Assembly: GCF_024519455.1 (NCBI RefSeq)
Contig: NZ_JALJRY010000018.1
Location: 109,864-173,863 of the forward strand
Length of the DNA: 64,000 nucleotides
Direction: 5' to 3'
Origin: Streptomyces sp. STR69
GTDB lineage: Bacteria; Actinomycetota; Actinomycetes; Streptomycetales; Streptomycetaceae
Part shown: one piece after another, positions 41,097-48,931 of the stretch
Layout: each line of letters opens with the position of its first letter
Numbering within the stretch: the stretch's first letter is position 1
The notes under the pieces: generated by a model
What the model was told of the DNA's origin: nothing
What the model saw: the letters and a program-made list of their open reading frames with translations, nothing else
Databases searched by the model: none
Made by a program: the position numbers and the translations under genes

Positions 41097-43555
41097 CCGG
41101 ACCGGAAAGGGCCGCTCCGGCCGTGGACCCCAGTGTCGTCGTCGTGGACCTCAGTGTCGTCGTGCCCGCCTACAACGAGGAACAGCGGCTCGGGCCGACG
41201 CTCGACGCAATCACCGCGTATCTGCGCGACAACGAGAGCCGCTTCGGCGACTGGGAGATCGTCGTCGCCGACGACGGCTCCGACGACGGGACGAGGGAGG
41301 TCGTCACCTCCCGCTCTCTCGACAATCCCCGTGTGCAGTTGGTCACCAGCCCCCGCAACCGCGGCAAGGGCCACGCCCTGCGCCTCGGGGTCGCCGCCTC
41401 GCGCGGACGCCGGGTCCTGGTCACCGACGCCGATCTGGCCGCGCCCATCGAGGAATTGGAGAAACTCGACAAGGAGCTGAGCGAGGGCCGTGCGGCGGCG
41501 ATCGGCTCCCGGGCCGCGCCGGGCGCGACCATCGAGAGCCATCAGCACCCGGTCCGTGAACTCCTGGGCCGCGCCGGCAACTTCCTCATACGGCAGGCCG
41601 CGGTGCCCGGCATACGCGACACCCAGTGCGGCTTCAAGCTCTTCGAGGGCGACCGCGCCCGCGAGGCCTTCGCCGCCTCCCGCATCAACGGCTGGGGCAT
41701 CGACGTAGAGGTTCTGCAGCACTTCCGCCGCGCCGACTGGGACGTCGCCGAGGTCCCGGTGCGCTGGTCCCACCAGTCCGGTTCGAAGGTACGACCCCTG
41801 GACTACGCCCGGGTCCTCACCGAACTCGCCCGCCTCCGCGCCCGCTCCCTGCGCCCGGTCGACATCCTGGTCCCCGTCCTCTTCCTCCTCATGTCGGTCG
41901 CCCTCTACTCGGGCCGCTTCTTCGACCCGAACCACCGCTACCTGGAGGACTCGCTCCAGGACCAGAACCAGTGGGAGTGGTTCTTCGCGGTGACGGCCGA
42001 CAACGTGGCCCACCTCCACAACCCGTTCTTCTCCAACCTCCAGGGCTTCCCCGACGGCGTGAACCTCATGGCCAACACGGTCATGCTCGGCCTGTCGGTC
42101 CCCTTCGCGCCGCTCACCCTGCTGGCCGGACCCGCGGTCTCCCTCAGCGTCTGCATGGCGCTCGGCCTCGCGGCCACGGCCGCCGCCTGGTACTGGCTGA
42201 TCGTGAAGCGAGTCGTACGGCAACGGGCCGCGGCCTTCGTCGGCGCCTCCCTCGCGGCCTTCGCACCTCCGATGGTCAGCCACGCCAACGCGCACCCCAA
42301 CTTCGTCATCCTCTTCATGATCCCGCTGATCATCGACCGCGCCCTGCGCCTCTGCGCGGGCACGCGGGTGGTCCGCGACGGGGTCGTGCTCGGCCTGATG
42401 GCGGCGTACCAGATCTTCCTCGGCGAGGAACCCCTGCTCCTGGCGTCGATGGGCATGGTCCTGTTCGCCGCCTCCTACGGAGTCCTCAACAGGGATGTCG
42501 TCCGGGCGTCCTGGCGCCCGCTCCTCAAGGGCCTGGGGATCGCGGCACTGGTCTGCGCGCCGATCATCCTGATCCCGCTCTACTACCAGTTCGCGGGCCC
42601 GCAGAGCTACAAGAGCGTCCTGCACGGCGACAACGCGGGCAACAGCCCCCTCGCGCTCCTCTCCTTCGCGGAACGCTCCCTGATGGCGGGCAACGAGATC
42701 CGCGCCAACTCCCTCTCCCTCAACCCCACCGAACAGAACGCCTTCTACGGCTGGCCGCTGGTCGCCCTCGCCTTCGCCATCGTCGTACGACTGTGGGAAC
42801 ACGCCCTGGTCAAGGCGCTGGCGTTCACGGCGATCACGGCGGCGATCCTGTCGATGGGCCCCAAGATCCGCATCCCGCTCACGGACACGATCTACCCCGG
42901 CCCCTGGGCCCTGCTCGCCCACAAGCCGCTCTTCGAGTCGGTGATCGAGGGCCGGGTGGCGATGATCTGCGCACCCGCGCTGGGCATGCTGGTCGCGCTC
43001 GCGGTCGAACGCCTGGCGGCGACACGGGAGTTGGGCACGCAGTACGTGGGCCTGCTCGCCGTATGCCTGGCGCTGCTCCCGCTCGTCCCCGCGCCGCTGA
43101 AGGCGGTCGACCGGACCGCGGTACCGGCCTTCTTCACGGACGGCACGTACAAGTCGTACGTCCGCGCAGGCGAATCCCTGGTCCCGGTCCCGCTCGCCGA
43201 CCCGGGCGCGGCGGAGCCCCTGCACTGGCAGACGGCCTCCGACCTGGGCTTCAAGATGCCGGGCGGCTACTTCAACGGCCCCTACGGCGCCGACCGCATC
43301 GGCATCTACGGCGCCTCGCCCCGCTACACCTCCAACATGCTGCGGGACGTGCGCTACACCGGCGTCATCCCCACCATCGGCAAGAACTGGCAGGCGCAGG
43401 CCAAGGCCGACTTCGCGTACTGGCACGCGGGCGCCCTCGTCGTCGCACCACAGCCCAACGACGACAAGCTCCGCACCGCTGTGGAAAAGCTGGTCGGCAA
43501 ACCCGGTACGTGGGTGGACGGCGTGTGGGTATGGGACCTGCACGAGGGGAGCTGA
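41093..43555 (+). CDS. GT2 glycosyltransferase fused to a polytopic membrane domain
   Basis: 820 residues, GTG at 41093 coupled to the GntR stop. Residues 20-245 are a dolichyl/polyprenyl-phosphate sugar synthase-type GT2 domain: VVPAYNEEQRL, VADDGSDDGT, VTDADLAAPIEEL (DxD-like) and RDTQCGFKLF. From about 258 on there are ten or more membrane segments with outside loops, for example an early loop FFDPNHRYLEDSLQDQNQWEWF and a final soluble part of about 130 residues. The fusion probably makes a lipid-linked sugar and uses it or flips it for cell-surface glycans. The polymer is unknown. Confidence 0.85.
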   Translation: MTGPERAAPAVDPSVVVVDLSVVVPAYNEEQRLGPTLDAITAYLRDNESRFGDWEIVVADDGSDDGTREVVTSRSLDNPRVQLVTSPRNRGKGHALRLGVAASRGRRVLVTDADLAAPIEELEKLDKELSEGRAAAIGSRAAPGATIESHQHPVRELLGRAGNFLIRQAAVPGIRDTQCGFKLFEGDRAREAFAASRINGWGIDVEVLQHFRRADWDVAEVPVRWSHQSGSKVRPLDYARVLTELARLRARSLRPVDILVPVLFLLMSVALYSGRFFDPNHRYLEDSLQDQNQWEWFFAVTADNVAHLHNPFFSNLQGFPDGVNLMANTVMLGLSVPFAPLTLLAGPAVSLSVCMALGLAATAAAWYWLIVKRVVRQRAAAFVGASLAAFAPPMVSHANAHPNFVILFMIPLIIDRALRLCAGTRVVRDGVVLGLMAAYQIFLGEEPLLLASMGMVLFAASYGVLNRDVVRASWRPLLKGLGIAALVCAPIILIPLYYQFAGPQSYKSVLHGDNAGNSPLALLSFAERSLMAGNEIRANSLSLNPTEQNAFYGWPLVALAFAIVVRLWEHALVKALAFTAITAAILSMGPKIRIPLTDTIYPGPWALLAHKPLFESVIEGRVAMICAPALGMLVALAVERLAATRELGTQYVGLLAVCLALLPLVPAPLKAVDRTAVPAFFTDGTYKSYVRAGESLVPVPLADPGAAEPLHWQTASDLGFKMPGGYFNGPYGADRIGIYGASPRYTSNMLRDVRYTGVIPTIGKNWQAQAKADFAYWHAGALVVAPQPNDDKLRTAVEKLVGKPGTWVDGVWVWDLHEGS

Positions 43556-43644
43556 CCCGGGCCGCACCGACTACTCTTCCCCCTACTCTTGCCTGACCAC
43601 CATGCGAACACCACGCTGCGCAGCGAGTAACCGAGGAGCCCCTT

Positions 43645-44295
43645 TTGGCCTGTGACCTGTGGCTGGTCCCGCTCGTCGACGTGTTGTGCCACACCCCCGA
43701 CAATCCGTTCGCCGACGAACTCGCGCTCTACAACTCGCTGCTGGCCGAGGCCGGGCTCCCTCCGGTGCCGGTGTACCAGTACATGCCGGGACTGTCCGGC
43801 GAGGTCGCTCCAGTGGCCGGATTCGACTACGACGCGCTGCACTTCCTGCGCCGGGCCTACCTCCTTCAGGTCTGCGGCCTCCCGGTGACCCCGGTGGACG
43901 ACCTGGGCGGCGACTACGAGCAGCTCCTGGAGATGTTCGAGACCACGGCCCAGCAGTCCCACCTGGTCTGGCACTACGACCACGCGGGCGCCTATGTCCC
44001 GGTCGACTTCCCGCACCCCCTCGCGAACGACGAACTTCTCGCGGGCGGCGGGCCGTTGGGCTCCTCCCAAACCCTCCTCCGCGAGCTGGAGTTCGTGGCC
44101 CCGACGATCGGCATCGACCCCGCGAACCCGCCCACGCCACCCCAACCCCCTTCCGCCCCCACGGAGTTGGAGGAACCGGCTGTCGCCGCGCCGTACGACC
44201 CCAGCCCGTTCGCGCGCGAGCGGCACGTGTGGCTCGGGCTGCACGCGGCGGCGACGCGCAGCCTGGCCCAGGGCTCGATGATCGTGTTCAGCTAG
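43645..44295 (+). CDS. conserved protein of unknown function
   Basis: 216 residues, TTG at 43645 with GAGGAG 7 nt upstream. Acidic, without membrane segments or signal peptide (ACDLWLVPLVDVLCHTPDNPFADELALYNSLLAEAGLPPVPVYQY). A Pro-rich linker lies near residue 160-175. I do not recognise a domain. It starts 89 bp after the glycosyltransferase and is followed closely by the tautomerase gene. Confidence 0.75.
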   Translation: MACDLWLVPLVDVLCHTPDNPFADELALYNSLLAEAGLPPVPVYQYMPGLSGEVAPVAGFDYDALHFLRRAYLLQVCGLPVTPVDDLGGDYEQLLEMFETTAQQSHLVWHYDHAGAYVPVDFPHPLANDELLAGGGPLGSSQTLLRELEFVAPTIGIDPANPPTPPQPPSAPTELEEPAVAAPYDPSPFARERHVWLGLHAAATRSLAQGSMIVFS

Positions 44296-44306
44296 CGCTG
44301 TGACCG

Positions 44307-44522
44307 GTGCCCTTCGCGAACTTCAAGGTCCCCGCCGGCGCCCTCACCCCGGAGCAGAAGGAGCAGATCATCACGCGCACCACGGACCTGTACGCCGAGA
44401 TCTTCGGCGACGGCGCCCGGGCCACCACGCTCGTCCTGGTGGAAGAGGTCGCCGACGCCGGATGGGGCATAGGCGGCGGTGTCCTGACCCTTGCCAGGAT
44501 CCAGGGAACACCGCAGGAGTGA
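44307..44522 (+). CDS. 4-oxalocrotonate tautomerase family protein
   Basis: 71 residues, GTG at 44307. After removal of Met the N-terminal residue is Pro (PFANFKVPAG), the catalytic base of this superfamily, and LTPEQKEQIITRTTDLYAEIFG fits helix one. Length is typical for a single beta-alpha-beta unit. It lies 11 bp after the preceding gene, so the two are probably cotranscribed. Substrate unknown. Confidence 0.88.
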   Translation: MPFANFKVPAGALTPEQKEQIITRTTDLYAEIFGDGARATTLVLVEEVADAGWGIGGGVLTLARIQGTPQE

Positions 44523-44526
44523 GGGC

Positions 44527-44817
44527 CTAGCGGATCTTGCCGAGACCCGTCTGGACGTCCTCCCTGTTCATCACCGGGGTCCAGGTCAGCTCGGCACCCA
44601 GGTTGAGGAAGAACGGCTCACTGATCGACGGGATGTCGGACGGATCCTTCAGGTCGAAGAACAGGAACGCGGTGCGCTTGCCGCCGTCGGCGGTGAAGTA
44701 GGCCGCCTCGGGCTTGATCTGCTCCAGGGACTCCTCCATCAACTTCCCCAGAGTCCCGTTGCGGATGGCCTCGTTCCCCTTCTCCGTGTCCATGGACGCT
44801 TTCAGCATCATGCGCAT
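44527..44817 (-). CDS. small alpha/beta protein of unknown function
   Basis: 96 residues from ATG 44817 (AAGGTG 6 nt upstream). Pattern RMMLKASMDTEKGNEAIRNGTLGKLMEESLEQIKPEAAYFTADGGKRTAFLFFDL suggests a ferredoxin-like dimeric alpha/beta barrel. It is convergent with the tautomerase, with a 4-bp gap. No function can be named. Confidence 0.75.
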   Translation of the reverse strand: MRMMLKASMDTEKGNEAIRNGTLGKLMEESLEQIKPEAAYFTADGGKRTAFLFFDLKDPSDIPSISEPFFLNLGAELTWTPVMNREDVQTGLGKIR

Positions 44818-44877
44818 CGCAGTCACCTTCTCCTGGTCGGCGTGCGCGGAGCGGACCACTTCAGGATATGCCCGGAC

Positions 44878-44913
44878 AAAGGGGGATGCCCCGGTGAGGA
44901 CATCCCCCTTTTT
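44878..44913. terminator. strong intrinsic terminator after the toxin gene
   Basis: AAAGGGGGATG (44878-44888) and CATCCCCCTTT (44901-44911) form a perfect 11-bp stem with a 12-nt loop. There are T-runs on both strands: TTTTT on plus, TTT on minus. It lies just past the stop of the leftward toxin gene. Confidence 0.8.
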
Positions 44914-44917
44914 CTGG

Positions 44918-45376
44918 TCAGCTCTGCTCGACGATACGGATCGTGCGGATGCCAGTACCTCGATACCGGATGGGCGTCCTGGTCAGGACGGGTCGGCCGC
45001 GCGGCCACTCGACGGTGGGCAGGGCGAGGTGCAGCACATGAGCCCCGCTCCAGTCCGCCTCCCCCTTGTCGCCGTCGACATCGGCATCGGCACCACCGGC
45101 GACCCGCAGTCGCTTGCCCACGGCGGTCGCCGCCGCGAAGTCGAGCCCCTCGATGGCCACGGACGGCAACGCGCCGACGTGTTCGGCGACGCCCGCCCGC
45201 TCCCGTTCGGCGGCGGCCAGACTGAGCGCCGGGATGTAGACGCGCAGGGCGGGATCCTTCTCGGCCTCGACGACGAGCCGGGAGGCCATGATGTTGCCCG
45301 CGCCGAGCGCCAGCGCGGCGGTGTCGTCGAAGATGACGGCACGCGGCAGCGGATATCGCTGCTCCTCCCCCGTCAC
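44918..45376 (-). CDS. PIN-like toxin of a toxin-antitoxin pair
   Basis: 152 residues, GTG at 45376 overlapping the antitoxin stop by 4 bp (GTGA). An early acidic motif VIFDDTAAL, a conserved Glu region (LSLAAAERERAG) and a small helical core are compatible with a PIN RNase domain (VapC), but the final acidic cluster (ADVDGDKGEADW) is atypical, so the family is a proposal. Gene order antitoxin-toxin, overlap and the palindromic operator support a TA module. Confidence 0.65.
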   Translation of the reverse strand: MTGEEQRYPLPRAVIFDDTAALALGAGNIMASRLVVEAEKDPALRVYIPALSLAAAERERAGVAEHVGALPSVAIEGLDFAAATAVGKRLRVAGGADADVDGDKGEADWSGAHVLHLALPTVEWPRGRPVLTRTPIRYRGTGIRTIRIVEQS

Positions 45377-45639
45377 TGGACCTCCCCGATCCGCCCGGCT
45401 TCGAGGTCGGCCCACAGCTTCTCGCCGGCCTTCTCGTCCTCTTCGGTGTAGGGCCTGCCGAGGAAGTGCTCCTCCACGTACGCCCTGGTCTCCTCGTACC
45501 GCTTGCGCAGCTCTTCCTTGGTGGGTGTGGCCCCGGCCAGCTCCGCGACGAAGTCCCGCATGGTGATCCCGCGTTCCCGGGCGAGCTCCTGGAGACGGTC
45601 ACGGACAGCGGGGTCGACCTTGATCGTGGTGTCAGCCAT
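45373..45639 (-). CDS. antitoxin, ribbon-helix-helix type
   Basis: 88 residues, ATG at 45639. The first 45 residues (DTTIKVDPAVRDRLQELARERGITMRDFVAELAG) form a ribbon-helix-helix DNA-binding domain. The C-terminal half is acidic and helical (EDEKAGEKLWADLEAGRIGEV) and would wrap the toxin. The -10 box TATACT is only about 7 nt upstream of the ATG, so the mRNA is probably leaderless. A palindrome there would give autorepression. Confidence 0.8.
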   Translation of the reverse strand: MADTTIKVDPAVRDRLQELARERGITMRDFVAELAGATPTKEELRKRYEETRAYVEEHFLGRPYTEEDEKAGEKLWADLEAGRIGEVQ

Positions 45640-45645
45640 GAGCAC

Positions 45646-45665
45646 AGTATACCGGCGGTATACCG
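45646..45665 (-). promoter_or_regulatory. TA operator overlapping the -10 box
   Basis: GTATACC (45647-45653) and GGTATAC (45657-45663) are perfect arms around GGC; read differently, GTATACCG is repeated 11 bp apart. The minus-strand hexamer TATACT (45646-45651) is a near-consensus -10 element placed so that transcription would start at or next to the antitoxin ATG. Confidence 0.7.
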
Positions 45666-45759
45666 TCTCAGGGCGTACGAGTGTGACGGTCATCAACACT
45701 CCGTTTCTTTCGAAGGACCCGACGCTGCACGGACGTGCGGCCGGGAGTCTGGGGGGCGA

Positions 45760-46563
45760 TTACGCGAGCGCGGGGCGCCCCTGCAACAAGGCGCGGGCGA
45801 GTGCACCTCCGCGCTGGGCGGCCTCGCGGTAGCCGGAGGCGCCGGGCTTGCGGGGTTCGACGTGGACGGTGGTGACCGGCATGGCGGCGGGGGCTGCCGG
45901 GCACTTTCGGCGCAGGCGGTTCTCGACGATGGCAGCAGCCGAGTACATCCGTCGCGGCAGACCGTCCGTCAGGGCCGCACGCACCTGGACGGTCGTCGCA
46001 CCCCGGTCCCACCACTCCTCGACCAGCGGCGCGAGTTTCTGCGCCTCGGCGGCACCGAGCGTGAGCCGGGGTTCAGTTCGCCCGAGTGACCCGAGCAACT
46101 TCGCGGCAAGCGCGGTGCGCTCGCTCAACTCGGCCTGCGGCGGCGGGGAGGGAGGTTCTTGTTCCCTGGTCTTTTCTCCCGAAGGGAGAGCGTCCGACGG
46201 CGCGACGGCCGACTCGCCGGAGGCCAGGTTCTCGACTTTTTCTTCTTCACCCGCAGGCGGCTCGTCCTCGTACGGAGTGTCGAAAACCTCGTACACGGTG
46301 AAGAGTTGGCCGCTCTGCGGGTTCTTGTGCACCACCCGCCGCAGATACCGCGAATCCTCGAGCTCATGCAGGGCGGCGGCGATCCGTGACCGCCCCTCCT
46401 TGCGCTGATCCGCGAGCGTGCGGATGGTGACTCGGGCCTCGCTGGGGAGGCTCAATAGGTACGTCAGTACGCCGACCGCACACCAGGAGATGCTCCGGTC
46501 GCGGAGAAGAGCGTTGGAGAAGACTGAAAAGGCGCGCGTGGGCGTCGTACGATGGATGCGCAT
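45760..46563 (-). CDS. winged-helix protein with leader hairpin (paralogue B)
   Basis: 267 residues, ATG at 46563. N-terminal winged helix (residues 20-85: RSISWCAVGVLTYLLSLPSE ... IRTLADQRKEGRSRIAAALHELEDSRYLRRV), an acidic Pro/Glu linker, then the block EPRLTLGAAEAQKLAPLVEEWWDRGATTVQVRAALTDG, clearly homologous to the middle of the 30661-31755 protein. A Gly/Ala/Arg-rich tail follows and the CxxC pairs are absent. Role unknown; it lies next to a TA module and an XRE regulator. Confidence 0.8.
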   Translation of the reverse strand: MRIHRTTPTRAFSVFSNALLRDRSISWCAVGVLTYLLSLPSEARVTIRTLADQRKEGRSRIAAALHELEDSRYLRRVVHKNPQSGQLFTVYEVFDTPYEDEPPAGEEEKVENLASGESAVAPSDALPSGEKTREQEPPSPPPQAELSERTALAAKLLGSLGRTEPRLTLGAAEAQKLAPLVEEWWDRGATTVQVRAALTDGLPRRMYSAAAIVENRLRRKCPAAPAAMPVTTVHVEPRKPGASGYREAAQRGGALARALLQGRPALA

Positions 46564-46587
46564 CGGGAGGTTGGCTCCTGCTGTCGA

Positions 46588-46616
46588 GCCCCCGGGTGTT
46601 GGCGCACCGCGGGGGC
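46588..46616 (-). ncRNA. leader hairpin B, GGTGC/CCAACACC type
   Basis: Minus-strand RNA: GCCCCCG and CGGGGGC pair, one bulged C, then GGTG and CACC pair around CGCCAA; 24 nt before the ATG of paralogue B. The apical part matches leader hairpin A. On the plus strand it is followed by GTTTT, so it could also serve as a terminator in that direction, but no plus-strand gene precedes it. Confidence 0.7.
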
Positions 46617-46700
46617 GTTTTCGTTGGCGTGACTCTATGCGCACGCAAAGCGACGAACGCAAGTCGGAACTGGCTTTTCCTGGGCGGGAGTTGGCGTTCT

Positions 46701-47096
46701 TCACTCTTGAGGGTGAAGGGCGGTGCGCAGGAGCAGGGTGTGGACGAAGTGGTCCGGGGCCGTCGGGCGGTAGCGCCAAGTCAGGGGCCAGGTCTGGCCG
46801 TTGAGGGCCGGGACCGGGATGTACGAGATGTGGTTCGGGCCGGCGGTGAGACGCGTTACTCCCGGTGGCCACGCACGGTGGGACGTGCTGCCGGCCGGGA
46901 CCAGGAAGTAGACCGGGCGGTTGCCCGTCGCCTCCTCTACGACGGGACCGGGCGCCCCTCCTGTCATGCGGGCGAGCCTGTCCGCGAGGTCTCTGCCCTC
47001 GTCGCCGTCCACCCGTACCGCGTCGAACTGGACCCCTGCCTTGCGGAGTTGGATGCCGGTTGCGGGGATCCATTTCAGGTCACTTTGCGTATCCAT
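46701..47096 (-). CDS. conserved small protein next to the XRE-DUF397 pair
   Basis: 131 residues from ATG 47096; ATG 47132 is an alternative and neither has a strong ribosome site. Core ... FDAVRVDGDEGRDLADRLARMTGGAPGPVVEEATGNRPVYFLVPAGS. I recall similar proteins beside XRE-DUF397 genes in Streptomyces; a distant relation to the N-terminal part of primase-polymerase domains is possible but not shown. Divergent from the XRE gene. Confidence 0.65.
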   Translation of the reverse strand: MDTQSDLKWIPATGIQLRKAGVQFDAVRVDGDEGRDLADRLARMTGGAPGPVVEEATGNRPVYFLVPAGSTSHRAWPPGVTRLTAGPNHISYIPVPALNGQTWPLTWRYRPTAPDHFVHTLLLRTALHPQE

Positions 47097-47220
47097 GCGG
47101 ATAGTTTCGGCAGGTCCGGCTACCGTTTCCATAACTCTGCGTCGACCGTCCGCAACGGTTGGGCACAGGGGTCGGCTGTTGGTGATCGGTTGAGTTCGGT
47201 TGAGTCCGGGGGTGACCGCA

Positions 47221-48057
47221 ATGGCGCGGGCCAAGAACAAGGAAGAAGCGAGCGGAACGGCGCATCTCGTCGCCACCCTCGCCAAATCACTGCGTGAGCA
47301 ACAGCAGCTGACACAGTCGGAGTTGGGCAAGCTGATGGGCTACACCGGCTCGGCGGTCAGCGCGATGGAGACCTGTGCACAGCCCGCCAGCGACGACATG
47401 CTCCTCAAGCTGGAGGAGACGGTCGGGGGTGGTCTCGGAGTCTTCGACGAAGCGCGCAAGTGGATGCTGCTGGAGAAGTACCCGACCCGGTTCCGTGGGT
47501 TCGCCGAGATGGAGGCGGAGGCCGTCACCTTGTCGTCGTACGAGACGCTGGTTGTCGATGGCCTGTTCCAGACCGAGGCCTATGCGCGGGCGTTGATCGG
47601 CGGCAGTTTCCCGCCAGTGCCCGAGCAGAAGCGAGAAGAACTGGTCGAGGCACGGCTTGCCCGCAGGAAGCTCTTCGACCGGGACCCGGCTCCGATGATC
47701 GAGCTGATCCTCGAAGAGAGCGTACTGAGGCGGCCGTTCGGGAGTTGGGAGGTCCAGCGGGAGCAACTGCGTTCGCTCGCGCAGGACGCGCAACGGGACA
47801 ATGTCTGCGTGCAAGTACTGCCACTGGATCGCGGGTTGCGAGGAACATACGCCGGTGACCGTGGCTCCATGAAGTTGGTGGTGACGAAGGAGCACGAGCA
47901 CGTCGTCTACATGGAGATCGAGGACCAGGGCATCCTGATCAGTGATCCGCCGGAAGTCTCCCAACTGGCGCACCGCTATGCGAAGATCCGCGCACAGGCT
48001 CTGAGCCCCGACGATTCACTGAGCCTCATCGAGCGGTTGGCAGGAGAAGAACGATGA
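47221..48057 (+). CDS. XRE-family regulator with DUF5753 domain
   Basis: 278 residues from ATG 47221 (GGGGGTGA upstream); GTG or TTG starts further upstream are possible. N-terminal HTH (LREQQQLTQSELGKLMGYTGSAVSAMETCAQP), then the DUF5753 ligand-like domain (LEKYPTRFRGFAEMEAEAVTLSSYETLVVDGLFQTEAYARALI ... VCVQVLPLDRGL). It overlaps the DUF397 gene by 4 bp (ATGA). Such pairs act as regulator plus small partner; some control antibiotic production and development (the whiJ/bldB-like class). Confidence 0.92.
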   Translation: MARAKNKEEASGTAHLVATLAKSLREQQQLTQSELGKLMGYTGSAVSAMETCAQPASDDMLLKLEETVGGGLGVFDEARKWMLLEKYPTRFRGFAEMEAEAVTLSSYETLVVDGLFQTEAYARALIGGSFPPVPEQKREELVEARLARRKLFDRDPAPMIELILEESVLRRPFGSWEVQREQLRSLAQDAQRDNVCVQVLPLDRGLRGTYAGDRGSMKLVVTKEHEHVVYMEIEDQGILISDPPEVSQLAHRYAKIRAQALSPDDSLSLIERLAGEER

Positions 48058-48248
48058 GCGGCACCGACACCTTGCGCTGGTTCAAGTCGAGTTACAGCGA
48101 CGGCGGCGGCGGGAACTGCGTCGAGATCGCGGCCTGCCCCCACACCGTCCACATCCGGGACTCAAAGAACCCGGAGCTTGGAATGGTCACCGTGTCCGAT
48201 GTGGCCTGGTCCGCCTTCCTCACCTCCACCCCCCACCCCCTCCCCTAA
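48054..48248 (+). CDS. DUF397 protein, partner of the XRE regulator
   Basis: 64 residues, ATG at 48054 in the XRE stop. It shows the full family pattern WFKSSYSDGGGGNCVEIA ... VHIRDSKNP ... VAWSAFL. Proteins of this family work with the adjacent XRE-DUF5753 regulator and may act as its antagonist. A palindrome with AAAAGTGTGACACTTTT follows the stop directly. Confidence 0.93.
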   Translation: MSGTDTLRWFKSSYSDGGGGNCVEIAACPHTVHIRDSKNPELGMVTVSDVAWSAFLTSTPHPLP

Positions 48249-48270
48249 AAAAGTGTGACACTTTTAGGGG
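48242..48270 (+). promoter_or_regulatory. palindrome between DUF397 and TetR genes
   Basis: CCCCTAAAA ... TTTTAGGGG flank the core AAGTGTGACACTT (two extra A in the left arm). It may terminate the XRE-DUF397 operon or serve as the TetR operator; the same GTGTGACAC core is in the hairpin at 12266-12301. A further ACACACTTTT follows at 48278. Confidence 0.6.
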
Positions 48271-48324
48271 AAACCGACACACTTTTCTGGGACACCCTCC
48301 CTCCCCCCACGCCAAACTGCTCAC

Positions 48325-48924
48325 ATGAGCAGCTCACAGCATGTCCAGGCTCCGCCAGGAATGGGCACCGTGTATCGCGCGACGCTGGACGCGATCGCCC
48401 TGCGCGGGCCCCGGCGCGTGGGTGTCACCCACATCGCCAGGCTGGCCGACTCCAACCGCCAGTACTTCTACCGGAATTGGGCCTCTCCCCAGGTACTGCT
48501 GCGCGAGGCCACGTTGCAGGAACTGAACCGTGTGCTGCACGTGGCCCTGCAAGTCCCCGACCCGTTGCCGCCGCCGGAGTGTCTGGGGGTGCGCTTCGTG
48601 GTGCGGGCGGCCCGGCTGTTGCGGGAGCATCGGGTCGTCGGGGCCATGGCGCGGACCGAGCCCGCGATGACGTACGCCGCCGTCCTCCGTACGGACACCG
48701 AGTGGCACGGGACGGCCTGGGAGTGGCTGACCAGTCATGTGACCCCGCATCTGCGCGGCAGCACCGAGCAGGACAGGGTCACACTCGCCGTGCTCACCAC
48801 GGCGCTGCCGTACGCACTGATCCCGCCGGAGGAGCCCTCCGAGGCCGAACGGGCGGCTGTCGACAGCCGGTTGGGCCAAGCCCTGCACGCCTGCCTCGGC
48901 CTGCCCCTCACCTGCCCCGACTGA
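48325..48924 (+). CDS. TetR/AcrR-family regulator
   Basis: 199 residues, ATG at 48325, no obvious ribosome site. N-terminal HTH (TLDAIALRGPRRVGVTHIARLADSNRQYFYRNWASPQVLLREATL) with the canonical aromatic YFYRNW segment, then a helical ligand domain. Next to a palindromic sequence that could be its operator; no efflux pump is adjacent, so the target is unclear. Confidence 0.85.
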   Translation: MSSSQHVQAPPGMGTVYRATLDAIALRGPRRVGVTHIARLADSNRQYFYRNWASPQVLLREATLQELNRVLHVALQVPDPLPPPECLGVRFVVRAARLLREHRVVGAMARTEPAMTYAAVLRTDTEWHGTAWEWLTSHVTPHLRGSTEQDRVTLAVLTTALPYALIPPEEPSEAERAAVDSRLGQALHACLGLPLTCPD

Positions 48925-48931
48925 CCCACAC

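Noticed and set aside
40880..43567. 895-codon frame antisense to the glycosyltransferase
   Set aside because: Asp/Arg/Gly/Val-rich shadow typical of the antisense strand in GC-rich genes; no domain.
46588..46616. Hairpin B read only as a plus-strand terminator because GTTTT follows
   Set aside because: No plus-strand gene ends upstream, and the apical sequence is shared with the leader of the paralogue, so a leader role on the minus strand is favoured.
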